From Pedobacter sp. Bi126 (GTDB lineage Bacteria; Bacteroidota; Bacteroidia; Sphingobacteriales; Sphingobacteriaceae), in NCBI RefSeq assembly GCF_918698245.1, contig NZ_CAKKMS010000002.1, positions 434,001 through 498,000 of the forward strand: DNA of 64,000 nucleotides, written 5' to 3'. The position numbers and the translations under genes were made by a program. Every line of letters starts with the position of its first letter. Within the stretch, counting starts at the first letter, position 1. The notes beneath the pieces are model-generated. The model had not been told where the DNA came from. It did not search any database and worked only from the letters and a program-made list of their open reading frames with translations. Of the stretch, positions 29,408 to 39,241 are shown piece by piece.

Positions 29408-30166
29408 ATGAAGAAAGTAATCTTATTTATCGCAATATATACAAGCATTATCACCGGATGCGCTCCCAGAAGAGATCTTGTATACTTTAGTAACCTGGCC
29501 AAACAAACCAGCGAAGTTAAGCTTCAAGGTCAGGAAGTTAAAATTCAGCAAAACGACCTTTTAAGCGTAAGCATAAACAGCTTAAATCAGGAGTCGAATG
29601 TTTTATTTGCTGTTAATACCAAAAATGCAGGCGCTGAAAACAATTATAAAGTAGAAGGTTACCGGGTAAGTAAGGATGGAATGATTAACCTGCCCGTTGT
29701 AGGTAACGTTCGCCTGGAAGGTTTAACCATTGAGCAGGCACAAGCTGCCATATCGAAAGAATTGGATAAATATGTTAAAAAACCGGTAGTTGACGTTCAG
29801 TTGGTCAATTTTAAAGTAACAGTAATTGGCGAAGTAAACCGACCATCAACCTTTACTGTACAGGGAGATAATATTAACCTCTTAGAAGCATTAGGAATGG
29901 CGGGCGATATGACCGTTTATGGCAAAAGGGAAAATATTTTAGTGATCAGACAACAGGATGGTCAAAGGGTGATGAAAAGACTTAACCTGAACAATCAGGA
30001 TGTGATGGATTCTCCATTCTTTTACCTGAAACAAAATGATGTGGTATATGTGGAGCCTGATAAATCAAAAGCGATTGAATACAGTCCCAATACACGTATT
30101 ATGCCAGTGGTAATTGCTTCTATATCAGCAGTTGCAGTATTAATCACAGCTGTTCTTCGTCGATAA
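29408..30166 (+). CDS. Polysaccharide export outer-membrane lipoprotein (Wza type)
   Basis: A 252-residue lipoprotein; the lipobox is ITGC (Cys18). The central part is a polysaccharide biosynthesis/export domain (LSVSINSLNQES, GMINLPVVGNVRLEGLTIEQA) followed by an SLBB domain (VTVIGEVNRPSTFTVQG). A C-terminal helix VIASISAVAVLITAVL may cross the outer membrane as in Wza. It is the first gene of the locus, 22 bp before the co-polymerase gene, and forms the exit channel for the polymer. Confidence 0.93.
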   Translation: MKKVILFIAIYTSIITGCAPRRDLVYFSNLAKQTSEVKLQGQEVKIQQNDLLSVSINSLNQESNVLFAVNTKNAGAENNYKVEGYRVSKDGMINLPVVGNVRLEGLTIEQAQAAISKELDKYVKKPVVDVQLVNFKVTVIGEVNRPSTFTVQGDNINLLEALGMAGDMTVYGKRENILVIRQQDGQRVMKRLNLNNQDVMDSPFFYLKQNDVVYVEPDKSKAIEYSPNTRIMPVVIASISAVAVLITAVLRR

Positions 30167-30188
30167 ACGTCTCTTAAAACATTATATC

Positions 30189-32477
30189 ATGCTTAAACAA
30201 AGTACAAATAGTGGCGCAAAAGATTTTGCAGAAACTATGACAAGATTTGCCAGAAACTGGCACTATTTCTTAATCAGTATCATTATTTCTATAGCTGCTG
30301 TATATGCTTTTCTATACATTACTCCACCAAAATATAAAGTGAGCAGTACACTTTTAATCTCTGATGATAAAAATGGTGCAGCAATGTCTAATAGTACCGC
30401 TTTTAGTGATCTTAATATGTTTCAAACGGTTAAAACGGTTGATAATGAAATTGAGATCTTAAGGTCGAGAGATCTGATTTTTAAAGTATTGAAAAAACTA
30501 AATCTAGAAACGGCTTACTTTAAAAAAGAGGGGATTAGAGAAAAAGAGCTTTATGGCAAAACGTCCCCACTTGTAGTTACTGCTATCAGTTTAAAAAATG
30601 GTGCTTACGCAAGAAAAATTAACATTTCTTATCTGGATGAAATCTCTTACATCATTCAGGATAGCCTAAAAACAAATATTGTAAAGTATGGCGATACCAT
30701 TAATACTAAAAACTACGCAATTAAAATAGATAAGGGACCAGCATATAAAACCGAATTTGGTAAAATTAGACTTCAGTTTAAAAACTTATATAAAATGACC
30801 GAGGCTTATAACCTGGTTTCATTAAAAATAGTTCCGGTTGTTAAAGATGCCAATACCATTACCATTAGTTTGAACGATGTGGTTCCTCAGCGGGGAATTG
30901 ATATTCTTAACGATCTGATCGAAACTTACAACATCAATAACGTCAACAATAAAAATACCATTGCCCGTAATACCATTAAATTTATCGATAACCGCCTAAA
31001 ATACCTGGTTGCAGATCTAACAGGTACTGAAGAGGACGTAGAAAACTACAAGCAACAAAACCGTGTTACCGATGTTAATATGGATGCGCAGATGAATGCT
31101 GCACGTTCAGGAGAGTATAATCAGTTGCTGGAAACATCATCAGTGCAGCTGAGGATATTGCGGTCAATCGAAAATTATTTCAGAGGCAAACAAAGTCAAT
31201 ATAACCTTGCTCCAAGTGCAATGGGCTTAAAAGACCCGATTCTGAATTCATTGATTTCAAAATTTAACGATCTTCAATTGGAAAGAAATAGGATGTTACG
31301 TACCGCTAATGCAGAAAATCCTTTAGTGCTAAACCTTAATGAGCAGATAGCAACCTTAAAAACCAATATCTTAGAAAACTTATCTAGTATTAAACAAGGT
31401 TTCGTTATTGAAAGAAACAACCTGAGCGCCAACTACTCTCAATTCGATAATAAAATTAAATCTGTACCTACTATAGAGCGTGGTTTATTAGAAAGAAGCC
31501 GCGAACAAAGTGTAAAATCGGGTTTATATAAATATTTACTGCAAAAAAGAGAGGAAACTGCATTATCACTTTCTGCAACCGTTCCAACTTCACAGGTGGT
31601 AGATAAACCGGCTTACAATACTATTCCTAATAGCCCTAAACAACCACTTTTATATCTGTGTGGATTCATTTTTGGTTTTTTTGTTCCAGCTGGAGTAATT
31701 TACGCCAAAGGATTTTTCAATAACAAGGTACAGGATGCCAGTACTATTGAGTTAACCGGTGCCAAAATGCTTGGTGAACTTTCTCATAACCTGGATAAAA
31801 GCACCATCGTTTTTCAAAAAGACAACCGTTCTACCATATCAGAGTTGTTTAGGTACATCAGAATGAATTTAGGACTGATGTCTAACAATATCGAGAATAA
31901 GGTAATGTTGGTTACCTCGAGTATGAAAGGAGAGGGTAAAACATTCTTTAGCGTAAATCTGGCTACTACATTAGGCATGCTTGATAAAAAAGTTGTTGTA
32001 CTGGAGTTCGATCTAAGAAAACCTGACCTCTTGAATAAAGTTGGTTTAAAGCAAACTAACGGGTTAACCGATTATTTAATTGGCGAGTCTGTATTAGATG
32101 ATATTATTAAACCTACCAGTGTTTCAGATAATATATGGGTTATTGGATGCGGTCAATCGCCTGAAAATCCTGCCGAAGTAATGATGAGCCCTAAAATGGA
32201 TTTATTGTTTGATGAACTGAAAGAAAGATTCGATTACATCATTATCGATACTTCGCCGGTTGGCCAGGTGGCTGATGCCTTTAGTTTGGCCGAATATGCC
32301 GATGTAAGCATTTACCTGGTGCGGTATAATTATACCAATAAATACCAGCTCGCCATATTGAAAGATATTTGCGAAAACAATAAGCTTAAAAATCCGATGG
32401 TTGTTTTTAACGATGCCAAACGGGAGAAAAGCCAGAAATACAGCTACGGTGGTTATGGATATGCCATGGCAAACTAA
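30189..32477 (+). CDS. Polysaccharide co-polymerase / tyrosine autokinase (Wzc type)
   Basis: A 762-residue inner-membrane protein. Wzz domains with membrane helices near residues 28-48 and 490-510 enclose a long periplasmic coiled coil (about 260-430). The cytoplasmic BY-kinase has Walker A SMKGEGKT (Lys584), Walker A' VVLEFDLRKPDL and Walker B YIIIDTSPVG. The C-terminus has a tyrosine cluster (KYSYGGYGYAMAN) for autophosphorylation. It sets chain length and couples polymerisation with export. No Wzb phosphatase gene is seen in the locus. Confidence 0.95.
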   Translation: MLKQSTNSGAKDFAETMTRFARNWHYFLISIIISIAAVYAFLYITPPKYKVSSTLLISDDKNGAAMSNSTAFSDLNMFQTVKTVDNEIEILRSRDLIFKVLKKLNLETAYFKKEGIREKELYGKTSPLVVTAISLKNGAYARKINISYLDEISYIIQDSLKTNIVKYGDTINTKNYAIKIDKGPAYKTEFGKIRLQFKNLYKMTEAYNLVSLKIVPVVKDANTITISLNDVVPQRGIDILNDLIETYNINNVNNKNTIARNTIKFIDNRLKYLVADLTGTEEDVENYKQQNRVTDVNMDAQMNAARSGEYNQLLETSSVQLRILRSIENYFRGKQSQYNLAPSAMGLKDPILNSLISKFNDLQLERNRMLRTANAENPLVLNLNEQIATLKTNILENLSSIKQGFVIERNNLSANYSQFDNKIKSVPTIERGLLERSREQSVKSGLYKYLLQKREETALSLSATVPTSQVVDKPAYNTIPNSPKQPLLYLCGFIFGFFVPAGVIYAKGFFNNKVQDASTIELTGAKMLGELSHNLDKSTIVFQKDNRSTISELFRYIRMNLGLMSNNIENKVMLVTSSMKGEGKTFFSVNLATTLGMLDKKVVVLEFDLRKPDLLNKVGLKQTNGLTDYLIGESVLDDIIKPTSVSDNIWVIGCGQSPENPAEVMMSPKMDLLFDELKERFDYIIIDTSPVGQVADAFSLAEYADVSIYLVRYNYTNKYQLAILKDICENNKLKNPMVVFNDAKREKSQKYSYGGYGYAMAN

Positions 32478-32544
32478 AGCTACCTTGTTTTAAAAGAGAA
32501 TACCTTGCCCTTTACCAAATAAACGTCCCCAAACGATTTAATTC

Positions 32545-32613
32545 TGTTTACAAACAATAAGGCTGCGATGCTTAAACTGCGCATCGATTAAAGTCATTAG
32601 CTGTTTGCAAACA
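32545..32613 (+). other. Nested palindromic element
   Basis: TGTTTACAAACA (32545-32556) and TGTTTGCAAACA (32602-32613) are each (near-)palindromic and pair with each other with one mismatch. Inside, CGATGC (32566-32571) pairs with GCATCG (32581-32586). The whole can fold into one large hairpin or two small ones, a possible switch. Confidence 0.6.
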
Positions 32614-32673
32614 ACTCTTAATTAGATTACCTATTTGCCCCAAAAAGCAAAATGAGATTTAAAATAAAAATTG

Positions 32674-32702
32674 TCATGTAAGTGATATAGCGAAGCTGTA
32701 TC
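32674..32702 (+). repeat. 29-bp direct repeat with hairpin, copy 1
   Basis: The unit begins TCATGTAAGT and ends AGCTGTATC. Within it GATATAG pairs with CTGTATC around a CGAAG loop (7 bp, one G-U). An identical copy begins 74 bp downstream. Both lie in the leader of the NusG-like gene. Confidence 0.9.
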
Positions 32703-32747
32703 CGGCCGACTAAATAAAGCTTCTTAGCTGAAAAAAACAGATACCTA

Positions 32748-32776
32748 TCATGTAAGTGATATAGCGAAGCTGTATC
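32748..32776 (+). repeat. 29-bp direct repeat with hairpin, copy 2
   Basis: Identical in all 29 positions to the copy at 32674-32702. It ends 39 bp before the ATG of the NusG-like gene. Confidence 0.9.
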
Positions 32777-32815
32777 AAATTGCCTAAAAAATAAATCTAT
32801 AACCTCATCAAAAAA

Positions 32816-33364
32816 ATGGAATCTACAATTAACATCAAGCCCTCGTTCGCAAAAAAATGGTTTGTGATCTATACACGCCCACGTTGGGAGAAAAAAGTTG
32901 ACCGTTTGCTGCAAGAGCAAGGTTTCGAATCTTTTTGTCCTGTTCGTCATGTAGAAAATCAATGGGCCGATAGAAAGAAAATAGTTAGCCTTCCGCTTTT
33001 TACCGGATATGTATTTGTGAAAATTGATGAGCGTGAAGGTTACAAAATCAGGTATACACTCGGTGTTTTAAACTTTATTAATTACATGGGTAAGCCTGCA
33101 GTAGTTCGGGATAGTGAGATTGAAAAGTTGAAACACATTATGGATACCTACAATGATGTAGATGTAGTGAGTTTAACCGGTGTTTCCAAAGGAGACCGTG
33201 TTCGGATCAGTAATGGTCTCTTTCATAATCAGGAAGGAGAGGTGATCCAGATTCAAGGTAAGCATGTTTTAATGTCATTCGATCATTTAGATTGTGCTTT
33301 AGTTACCAGAGTGCCAATAAGCAACTTAACATTAACCGTAAATACACAACAACATTATGTATAA
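32816..33364 (+). CDS. UpxY-type NusG-like transcription antiterminator
   Basis: A 182-residue NusG paralogue. The NGN domain covers residues 14-105 ([31 protein letters not shown]) and the KOW domain about 125-165 ([22 protein letters not shown]). In Bacteroides, UpxY proteins bind RNA polymerase on their own capsule operon and let it read through early termination. Its place as the third gene, directly behind structured leader RNA, fits such a role. Its last 8 bp overlap the next gene, so the two are translationally linked. Confidence 0.9.
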   Translation: MESTINIKPSFAKKWFVIYTRPRWEKKVDRLLQEQGFESFCPVRHVENQWADRKKIVSLPLFTGYVFVKIDEREGYKIRYTLGVLNFINYMGKPAVVRDSEIEKLKHIMDTYNDVDVVSLTGVSKGDRVRISNGLFHNQEGEVIQIQGKHVLMSFDHLDCALVTRVPISNLTLTVNTQQHYV

Positions 33365-34655
33365 CGCTGAAGATAATCTGAAAATGACGGTAATTGGCCT
33401 TGGCTACGTTGGCTTACCGTTGGCAGTAGAATTTGCAAAAAAATACAAGGTATTTGGCTTTGATATTAACCAGAGCAGAATAGCAGAGTTAAAAGCTGGA
33501 TACGACAATACACTAGAAGTTAATGAATCAGAATTGAATGGGGTGTTAACCTTCGAATGCACAACTTTAAAAGGCCTGTACTGTACCAATGAAATCGAAA
33601 AATTACGCAGCTCGTCGGTTTACATTGTTACAGTACCAACGCCTGTTGATAAAAATAACAGGCCAGATTTAACACCTTTAATTAAAGCGAGCTCAGTTGT
33701 GGCTAAGGTTTTAAAGAAGGGAGATATAGTGGTTTACGAATCAACTGTATATCCTGGTGTAACTGAAGACGAATGTGTACCCATTTTAGAAAAAGGATCT
33801 GGTTTGGTTTTCAATAAAGATTTTTTTGCTGGTTATTCTCCAGAGCGCATTAATCCTGGAGATAAACAACATACTGTTGCCAACATCTTAAAAATCACAT
33901 CAGGTTCTACTCCCGAAGCTGCAGAAAAAATAGATGCACTGTACCGTTCGGTAATTACTGCCGGAACTTATAAAGCTTCGTCTATTAAAGTAGCGGAAGC
34001 AGCAAAAGTTATTGAAAACGCCCAGCGCGATATCAATATTGCTTTTGTAAATGAACTAGCCATGATTTTTAACCAGATCGGTATCGATACTTCAGAGGTC
34101 TTAGCGGCAGCTGGAACCAAATGGAATTTCCTGAATTTTAAACCGGGTTTGGTTGGTGGACATTGTATTGGTGTAGATCCATATTATTTGGCTCAAAAAG
34201 CACAGGAAGCTGGCTATCACCCTGAAATTATTTTAGCCGGGCGACGTGTAAACGACGGAATGGGTAAATATGTGGCTGATCAGATCATCAAAAAAATGAT
34301 CGCTAAAAACATCCATATTGTGGGAGCAGAAGTGCTGGTGTTGGGTTTTACCTTTAAAGAAAACTGTCCTGATGTACGCAATACCAAAGTAATTGATATT
34401 GTAAGGCGGTTGGAAGAATATAAAGTTAAAGTAACCATTCACGATCCCTGGGCAAATGCCGATCAGGCCAAGCATAACTACGGTATTATTTGCGAAAATG
34501 GTTCATCAAAAACCAGAAAATACGATGGGATTATACTGGCAGTAGCGCACGAAGCTTTTAACAATTTAAATATCACGGCATTGCGTAAACCGGAATGTGT
34601 GGTGTACGATATAAAAGCAGTATTGCCACAATCATTAGAAACGGTTCGATTGTAA
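33357..34655 (+). CDS. Nucleotide-sugar dehydrogenase (WbpO/TviB type)
   Basis: A 432-residue UDP-glucose/GDP-mannose dehydrogenase-family enzyme. The NAD-binding loop is [15 protein letters not shown], the catalytic cysteine is Cys270 in [12 protein letters not shown], and [18 protein letters not shown]-type sequence marks the C-terminal domain. The sequence looks closest to enzymes that oxidise UDP-HexNAc to uronic acids, as in Vi antigen synthesis, rather than plain UDP-glucose dehydrogenase. It would supply an amino-uronic acid to the polymer. It overlaps the NusG-like gene by 8 bp. Confidence 0.9.
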   Translation: MYNAEDNLKMTVIGLGYVGLPLAVEFAKKYKVFGFDINQSRIAELKAGYDNTLEVNESELNGVLTFECTTLKGLYCTNEIEKLRSSSVYIVTVPTPVDKNNRPDLTPLIKASSVVAKVLKKGDIVVYESTVYPGVTEDECVPILEKGSGLVFNKDFFAGYSPERINPGDKQHTVANILKITSGSTPEAAEKIDALYRSVITAGTYKASSIKVAEAAKVIENAQRDINIAFVNELAMIFNQIGIDTSEVLAAAGTKWNFLNFKPGLVGGHCIGVDPYYLAQKAQEAGYHPEIILAGRRVNDGMGKYVADQIIKKMIAKNIHIVGAEVLVLGFTFKENCPDVRNTKVIDIVRRLEEYKVKVTIHDPWANADQAKHNYGIICENGSSKTRKYDGIILAVAHEAFNNLNITALRKPECVVYDIKAVLPQSLETVRL

Positions 34656-34659
34656 GGCC

Positions 34660-36102
34660 ATGAATTTAACATATAAAGCGCGATCGGGCATTATATGGTC
34701 GATTGGACAGCAGTTTAGTGTTAAATTCATAAACCTGTTCGTTACCGTCATATTGGCCCGCTTATTAAGTCCTGCAGAATTTGGCTTAATCGCAATGCTC
34801 TCTATTTTTATCGCTGTCGGTAATTCCTTAATGGATAGTGGCTTAACATCGTCACTGATCCGCACAAGGATGGCAGGACAAAAGGATTTTTCTACTATAT
34901 TTTTTTTTAACCTGTTTGGAAGCATCATTGTATATGGGGTTTTGTTCTTTGCAGCACCGCTAATAGCTGGTTTTTACAGGCAGCCAACACTTACCGATAT
35001 TGTTCGGGTTTATGGATTAACCTTTTTAATCAATGCCTTTTTTAGTATTCAGAGTACTTTATTAACTAAGGAAATGAAATTTAAACTGCAAACGGTAATT
35101 CAAATACCTGCAGTGGTACTAGGCGGCTGTTTAGGTATTTACCTGGCAAAAAATGGTTATGGAACCTGGAGTTTAGTTTGGATGAGTTTATTGAGTGCGA
35201 GTGTTTCTACTGTTTTACATTGGTTTTATTCAGACTGGCGACCACGACTGATTTTTAATAAAAAAAGCTTCAGAAAGCACTTTCATTTTGGTTACAAAAT
35301 GACACTTTCCGGCCTGTTGGACACCATTTATCAAAATTTATACACCGTTATTATAGGTCGCTTTTACGCGGCAGCCCAATTGGGCTTTTATGCCAGGGCA
35401 GATAGTTTAAGTCAGTTGCCGATTGGGATTATTTCTACGGCAATTGGTAAAGTAACCTATCCTATGTTTTCGAACATCAGCGATGACGATGTAAAGCTTA
35501 AAATGGTTTACCGCAGGTTAATGCAGCAGGTGTTATTCTGGAATGCACCCATCCTGATTTTTTTAGCACTTATTGCTCAACCTTTAATCTCTTTGCTTTT
35601 AACCGATAAATGGCTGCCATCTGTACCTTATTTTCAGATTTTATGTATTGCGGGTATTCTATATCCAGTACACGCATATAACCTGAATATTTTAAAAGTT
35701 AAAGGGCATAGCGGGCAGTTCTTGAAATTAGAAATTATAAAAAAGGTGCTAAGTGTAATCGGAATTATCTGTGTAATTCCATTTGGCATCATGGGGCTTC
35801 TATATTTTCAGCTCTTCTTTACTGTTTTCGCCTATTATATCAATTCAACATATAGTGGCAAATTAATCAATTACCCAATTAAAGAACAGCTTCATGATAT
35901 ATTCCCTATTTTAATGTTATCCAGTCTGTTAGGTGTTGCTTGTTATTGTCTCGATACCTGGTGTTTAACACATTATCACATCAACAATATTTTGCGCATT
36001 GCTGGCATAAGCATCATTTATGGCAGTTTTTACCTCGGCATAAGTAGCAGCATCAAACTCGCTGCGCTCCTTGATTTTAAACAATTAATCCTCAAACAAT
36101 GA
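34660..36102 (+). CDS. Polysaccharide flippase (Wzx / MOP superfamily)
   Basis: A 480-residue membrane protein with about 12-14 helices. The N-terminus ARSGIIWSIGQQFSVKFINLFVTVILARLLSPAEFGLIAM is typical of WzxC-type flippases, and YARADSLSQLPIGIIS is also conserved. It moves undecaprenyl-linked repeat units to the periplasmic face. It starts 4 bp after the dehydrogenase and overlaps the aminotransferase gene by 4 bp. Confidence 0.92.
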   Translation: MNLTYKARSGIIWSIGQQFSVKFINLFVTVILARLLSPAEFGLIAMLSIFIAVGNSLMDSGLTSSLIRTRMAGQKDFSTIFFFNLFGSIIVYGVLFFAAPLIAGFYRQPTLTDIVRVYGLTFLINAFFSIQSTLLTKEMKFKLQTVIQIPAVVLGGCLGIYLAKNGYGTWSLVWMSLLSASVSTVLHWFYSDWRPRLIFNKKSFRKHFHFGYKMTLSGLLDTIYQNLYTVIIGRFYAAAQLGFYARADSLSQLPIGIISTAIGKVTYPMFSNISDDDVKLKMVYRRLMQQVLFWNAPILIFLALIAQPLISLLLTDKWLPSVPYFQILCIAGILYPVHAYNLNILKVKGHSGQFLKLEIIKKVLSVIGIICVIPFGIMGLLYFQLFFTVFAYYINSTYSGKLINYPIKEQLHDIFPILMLSSLLGVACYCLDTWCLTHYHINNILRIAGISIIYGSFYLGISSSIKLAALLDFKQLILKQ

Positions 36103-37256
36103 TACCTGTAACTAAACCCTTTTTGCCAAAACAGGCAGATTTTAAAAGCTATGTAAGTAGCATTTGGGCCAGACAGTGGCTCACGAATAATGGTCCGTTA
36201 GTAAATGAATTGGAGTTGAAGTTGCAACAATACTTAGAACTACCTCATTTATTATACGTAACCAATGGTACTATCGCATTACAGCTGGCCATACAGGCAT
36301 TAGAAGTAAAAGGTGAAATTATTACCACACCGTTTTCTTTTGTTGCTACCACCAGCAGTATTGTTTGGCAAGGTTGCAAACCTGTTTTTGTTGATATAGA
36401 TGAACATACGCTAAACATAGATCCCAATAAAATTGAAGCGGCCATTACGCCTAATACCTCGGCTATTTTGGCTACACATGTTTTTGGAAATCCTTGTGAT
36501 ATTGAAGCGATAGACCGCATTGCAAAAAAACATGGACTAAAGGTAATTTATGATGCCGCCCATTGTTTTGGCACAAAATATAAAGGTAAATCGATCTTCG
36601 CTTATGGCGATGTAAGTACAACCAGCTTCCATGCAACTAAACTGTTTCATACCATTGAAGGTGGGGCTGTTTTTACTCAAAATCCTGATATTTTAAAGAG
36701 AATGGCGCTGATGCGTAATTTCGGTTATAGTGGGGTAGATACCTTTTCAGAGATCGGAACCAATGCTAAAAACTCCGAATTTCATGCTGCAATGGGGCTT
36801 TGTAACCTAAAACATATTGATCAGATTTTAAGTAAACGCAAAGAGCTGTCACAGCATTACGAAATGCGCCTGAATAAAATTGAAGCGCAGTTTCAGGTTA
36901 TTCAAGCCGATACGGAATTTAATTACGCATATTATCCCGTAATATTCCGATCGGAAGAAGTTATGCTCGATTGCATGAAACAGTTAGAACTGGTTCAGGT
37001 GTATTGTAGGCGGTACTTTTACCCATCGTTATCGGCCTTACCATACATTGCTAAGGTAAATATGCCGATCTGTGATTCTATTTCCAAACGCATTATGTGT
37101 TTGCCACTTTACCATACGTTAACCAGTGCCGATCAGGATTTAGTAGTCAGGATTATTTTGAGAACTCAGAATTACCGCAAAAAACAAGTGCTTAAACTCG
37201 CCGATTACAACACATTGGTTAATGGCAGTATTGGCATGGCGGTTAACGGCAATTAA
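36099..37256 (+). CDS. DegT/DnrJ/EryC1-family sugar aminotransferase
   Basis: A 385-residue PLP enzyme. The PLP lysine is Lys181 in STTSFHATKLFHTIEGGAVF, and the cofactor aspartate is in VIYDAAHCFG. These enzymes transaminate keto-sugar nucleotides (for example UDP-4-keto-6-deoxy-GlcNAc made by a WbpM/PglF dehydratase, present here at 55898). The ATG overlaps the flippase stop by 4 bp. Confidence 0.92.
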   Translation: MIPVTKPFLPKQADFKSYVSSIWARQWLTNNGPLVNELELKLQQYLELPHLLYVTNGTIALQLAIQALEVKGEIITTPFSFVATTSSIVWQGCKPVFVDIDEHTLNIDPNKIEAAITPNTSAILATHVFGNPCDIEAIDRIAKKHGLKVIYDAAHCFGTKYKGKSIFAYGDVSTTSFHATKLFHTIEGGAVFTQNPDILKRMALMRNFGYSGVDTFSEIGTNAKNSEFHAAMGLCNLKHIDQILSKRKELSQHYEMRLNKIEAQFQVIQADTEFNYAYYPVIFRSEEVMLDCMKQLELVQVYCRRYFYPSLSALPYIAKVNMPICDSISKRIMCLPLYHTLTSADQDLVVRIILRTQNYRKKQVLKLADYNTLVNGSIGMAVNGN

Positions 37257-37270
37257 TAGCAGCTTCTATT

Positions 37271-38140
37271 ATGAAACAAGACGATACAGGTGTAATGGTT
37301 AGCATTTTTTGCATCACTTATAACCACAGTAAATTTATTGCGAAAGCACTGGATGGATTTCTGATGCAGAAATGCAATTTTAATACAGAAATTATTATTG
37401 GCGACGATTGTTCTACAGATGGAACCACAGAGATTATTGATGAATATGTTGCCAAACATCCTGATAAAATTAAGCGTTTAAAAGCACCAAAGAATATCGG
37501 TGCTACCCAAAACGTAATTCGGGTTGCGCTAGAAACAAAAGGTAAATACGTAGCCACATGTGATGGTGATGATTATTGGTTAGACCCATATAAACTGCAG
37601 AAGCAGGTAGATTTTTTAGAAAATAACCCTGAATATGTAATGTGCTGCCATTATACACGCGAAATAAATTTTGATGATACTGAGCTGTTTTACATGGATT
37701 TTAACCCTGTCCCATTACAGTATAGCTTTAGTGATCTGATTGTAAACAGGCAAGTAGAAACCTGTACTGCATCTATTGTTTACCGCAACATTGAAGCCAT
37801 TAGAAATCTTTATAAAAACGATTGGTTTTTAAAATGCAATGCCTGTGATAAACTGTTGAAACTCTATTGTACCTGGGTAACGGGTAAAAAAATATATGTT
37901 TTACCCGAAGTAATGAGTTGTTACAGGCGTCACCCGGGAGGCATTTGGAGTCCGGTTGCCTATATTCCATTAAAGAAGATGCAACTGAGTGATTTCTGTA
38001 TCATCATTAAAATCTTCACCTATACCGGCTTACAAAAAGTTAAACTTTTGAACTTTTACCTCAGAAAATACTTCCTCTTTGAAGTGAAATATAAAACCTT
38101 TGGAAACGCTTTCCAGACCATTAAAACAATTGTAAATTAA
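37271..38140 (+). CDS. Glycosyltransferase family 2
   Basis: A 289-residue GT-A-fold enzyme: VSIFCITYNHSKFIAKALDGF at the start, the nucleotide-binding IIIGDDCSTDGTTEII, and the metal-binding DGDDYW. It uses an activated sugar donor at the cytoplasmic face. The acceptor and donor are unknown. It is 14 bp behind the aminotransferase and 6 bp before the next glycosyltransferase. Confidence 0.92.
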   Translation: MKQDDTGVMVSIFCITYNHSKFIAKALDGFLMQKCNFNTEIIIGDDCSTDGTTEIIDEYVAKHPDKIKRLKAPKNIGATQNVIRVALETKGKYVATCDGDDYWLDPYKLQKQVDFLENNPEYVMCCHYTREINFDDTELFYMDFNPVPLQYSFSDLIVNRQVETCTASIVYRNIEAIRNLYKNDWFLKCNACDKLLKLYCTWVTGKKIYVLPEVMSCYRRHPGGIWSPVAYIPLKKMQLSDFCIIIKIFTYTGLQKVKLLNFYLRKYFLFEVKYKTFGNAFQTIKTIVN

Positions 38141-38146
38141 TTCGAA

Positions 38147-39241
38147 ATGACTACTAAATTATGCTTCGTAATCAACAGTTTGGAAGGTGGCGGAGCTGAA
38201 AGGGTTATTAGTAACCTGGCTAATCATTTTAGTGATAAAAAATGCAGTGTTACAATGATTTGCCTTAATACAGCTCAAGTTAAATATCAGATCAATAAAC
38301 AGGTTAAAATTATAAATCTTGTAGAAAGAAAAGAAAGTGAAAATCTCTTAAACAGAATTAGATATGCTTACTTAACTTTTTACAGATTACTTTCTCTATT
38401 AAAGAAAGAAAAACCAGACTGCACCATTTGTTTTATGACATCGGCGAACGTGTGGGCAGGTTTATGTTGTATGATTTTGGGTTTGCCTTATCTGGTTTCG
38501 GAAAGAACGGCCCTAAATAGCACCTTACAACAATACAACAAATTACTGCAGTGGTTTATATTTCATATTTATAGAAAATCAAAAGCCATTGTGCTACCAG
38601 CTTTTGGGATGTTTAAAGGATTTAAAAGGATTAAGCAATTCGAAAAACTGAATAATTTTGAAACGATCCACAATCCGATCAATCAGTTTGTAAAACCAAA
38701 TAAAGATACCGTAAACGATAAAGCATTTATACTTTCCGTTGGAAGATTATGTCGCGAAAAAGGCTTCGATCTGCTTATTGATGCTTATAGCCGCTTGCAG
38801 CTATCCGATGTTGATCTTTTAATCTCTGGTGAAGGGCCTGAAAGAGGAAACCTCGAAAAGCAGATTACGGATTTAAGTTTAACAGATAAAGTTAAATTGA
38901 TCGGCTTTAAATCGAACCTGCAGGATTATTATGCGCAGGCAGAGGTTTTTGTGCTCTCTTCCAGGAATGAGGGCTATCCAAATGTACTGGTAGAAGCGAT
39001 GGGAATGGGCTGTGCCTGTGTAGCAATGGACTGCGAGTTTGGCCCTTCAGAGATTATCGAACATGGAATTAACGGACTTCTGGTTGCTAAAGAAGATATA
39101 GTAGGACTTTCATTGTCTATTGATAAGATACTTAATAACAGTAGTTTAAGAAATAAATTTTCAGCAAAAGCAAAATCGATCAACAAAACAAATTCTATCG
39201 AACTCATTTCTGCCAACTGGGAGCAACTCATCATGTCATGA
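38147..39241 (+). CDS. Glycosyltransferase family 4
   Basis: A 364-residue GT-B-fold enzyme. The N-terminus FVINSLEGGGAERVISNLA and the donor-binding SVGRLCREKGFDLLIDAY, SRNEGYPNVLVEAMGMGC (E-x7-E region) are typical of GT4. A retaining transferase that extends the repeat unit. The stop overlaps the next gene by 4 bp. Confidence 0.92.
   Translation: MTTKLCFVINSLEGGGAERVISNLANHFSDKKCSVTMICLNTAQVKYQINKQVKIINLVERKESENLLNRIRYAYLTFYRLLSLLKKEKPDCTICFMTSANVWAGLCCMILGLPYLVSERTALNSTLQQYNKLLQWFIFHIYRKSKAIVLPAFGMFKGFKRIKQFEKLNNFETIHNPINQFVKPNKDTVNDKAFILSVGRLCREKGFDLLIDAYSRLQLSDVDLLISGEGPERGNLEKQITDLSLTDKVKLIGFKSNLQDYYAQAEVFVLSSRNEGYPNVLVEAMGMGCACVAMDCEFGPSEIIEHGINGLLVAKEDIVGLSLSIDKILNNSSLRNKFSAKAKSINKTNSIELISANWEQLIMS

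Larger units (their letters stand above)
32478..32815 (+). promoter_or_regulatory. Structured 338-nt leader of the NusG-like gene
   Basis: The stretch between the Wzc-type gene and the NusG-like gene holds no gene. It contains a nested palindromic element at 32545-32613 and two identical 29-bp repeats with hairpins (32674-32702 and 32748-32776). It may act as the loading site for the antiterminator or as an attenuator. That role is inferred. Confidence 0.6.

Noticed and set aside
32674-32776. The two 29-bp repeats as a minimal CRISPR array
   Set aside because: Only two repeats, a 45-bp spacer and no cas genes; the hairpin and position favour a leader element.
32627-32962. A minus-strand open frame over the NusG-like leader
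   Set aside because: It crosses the hairpin repeats and the start of the NusG-like gene in antisense; no family match.
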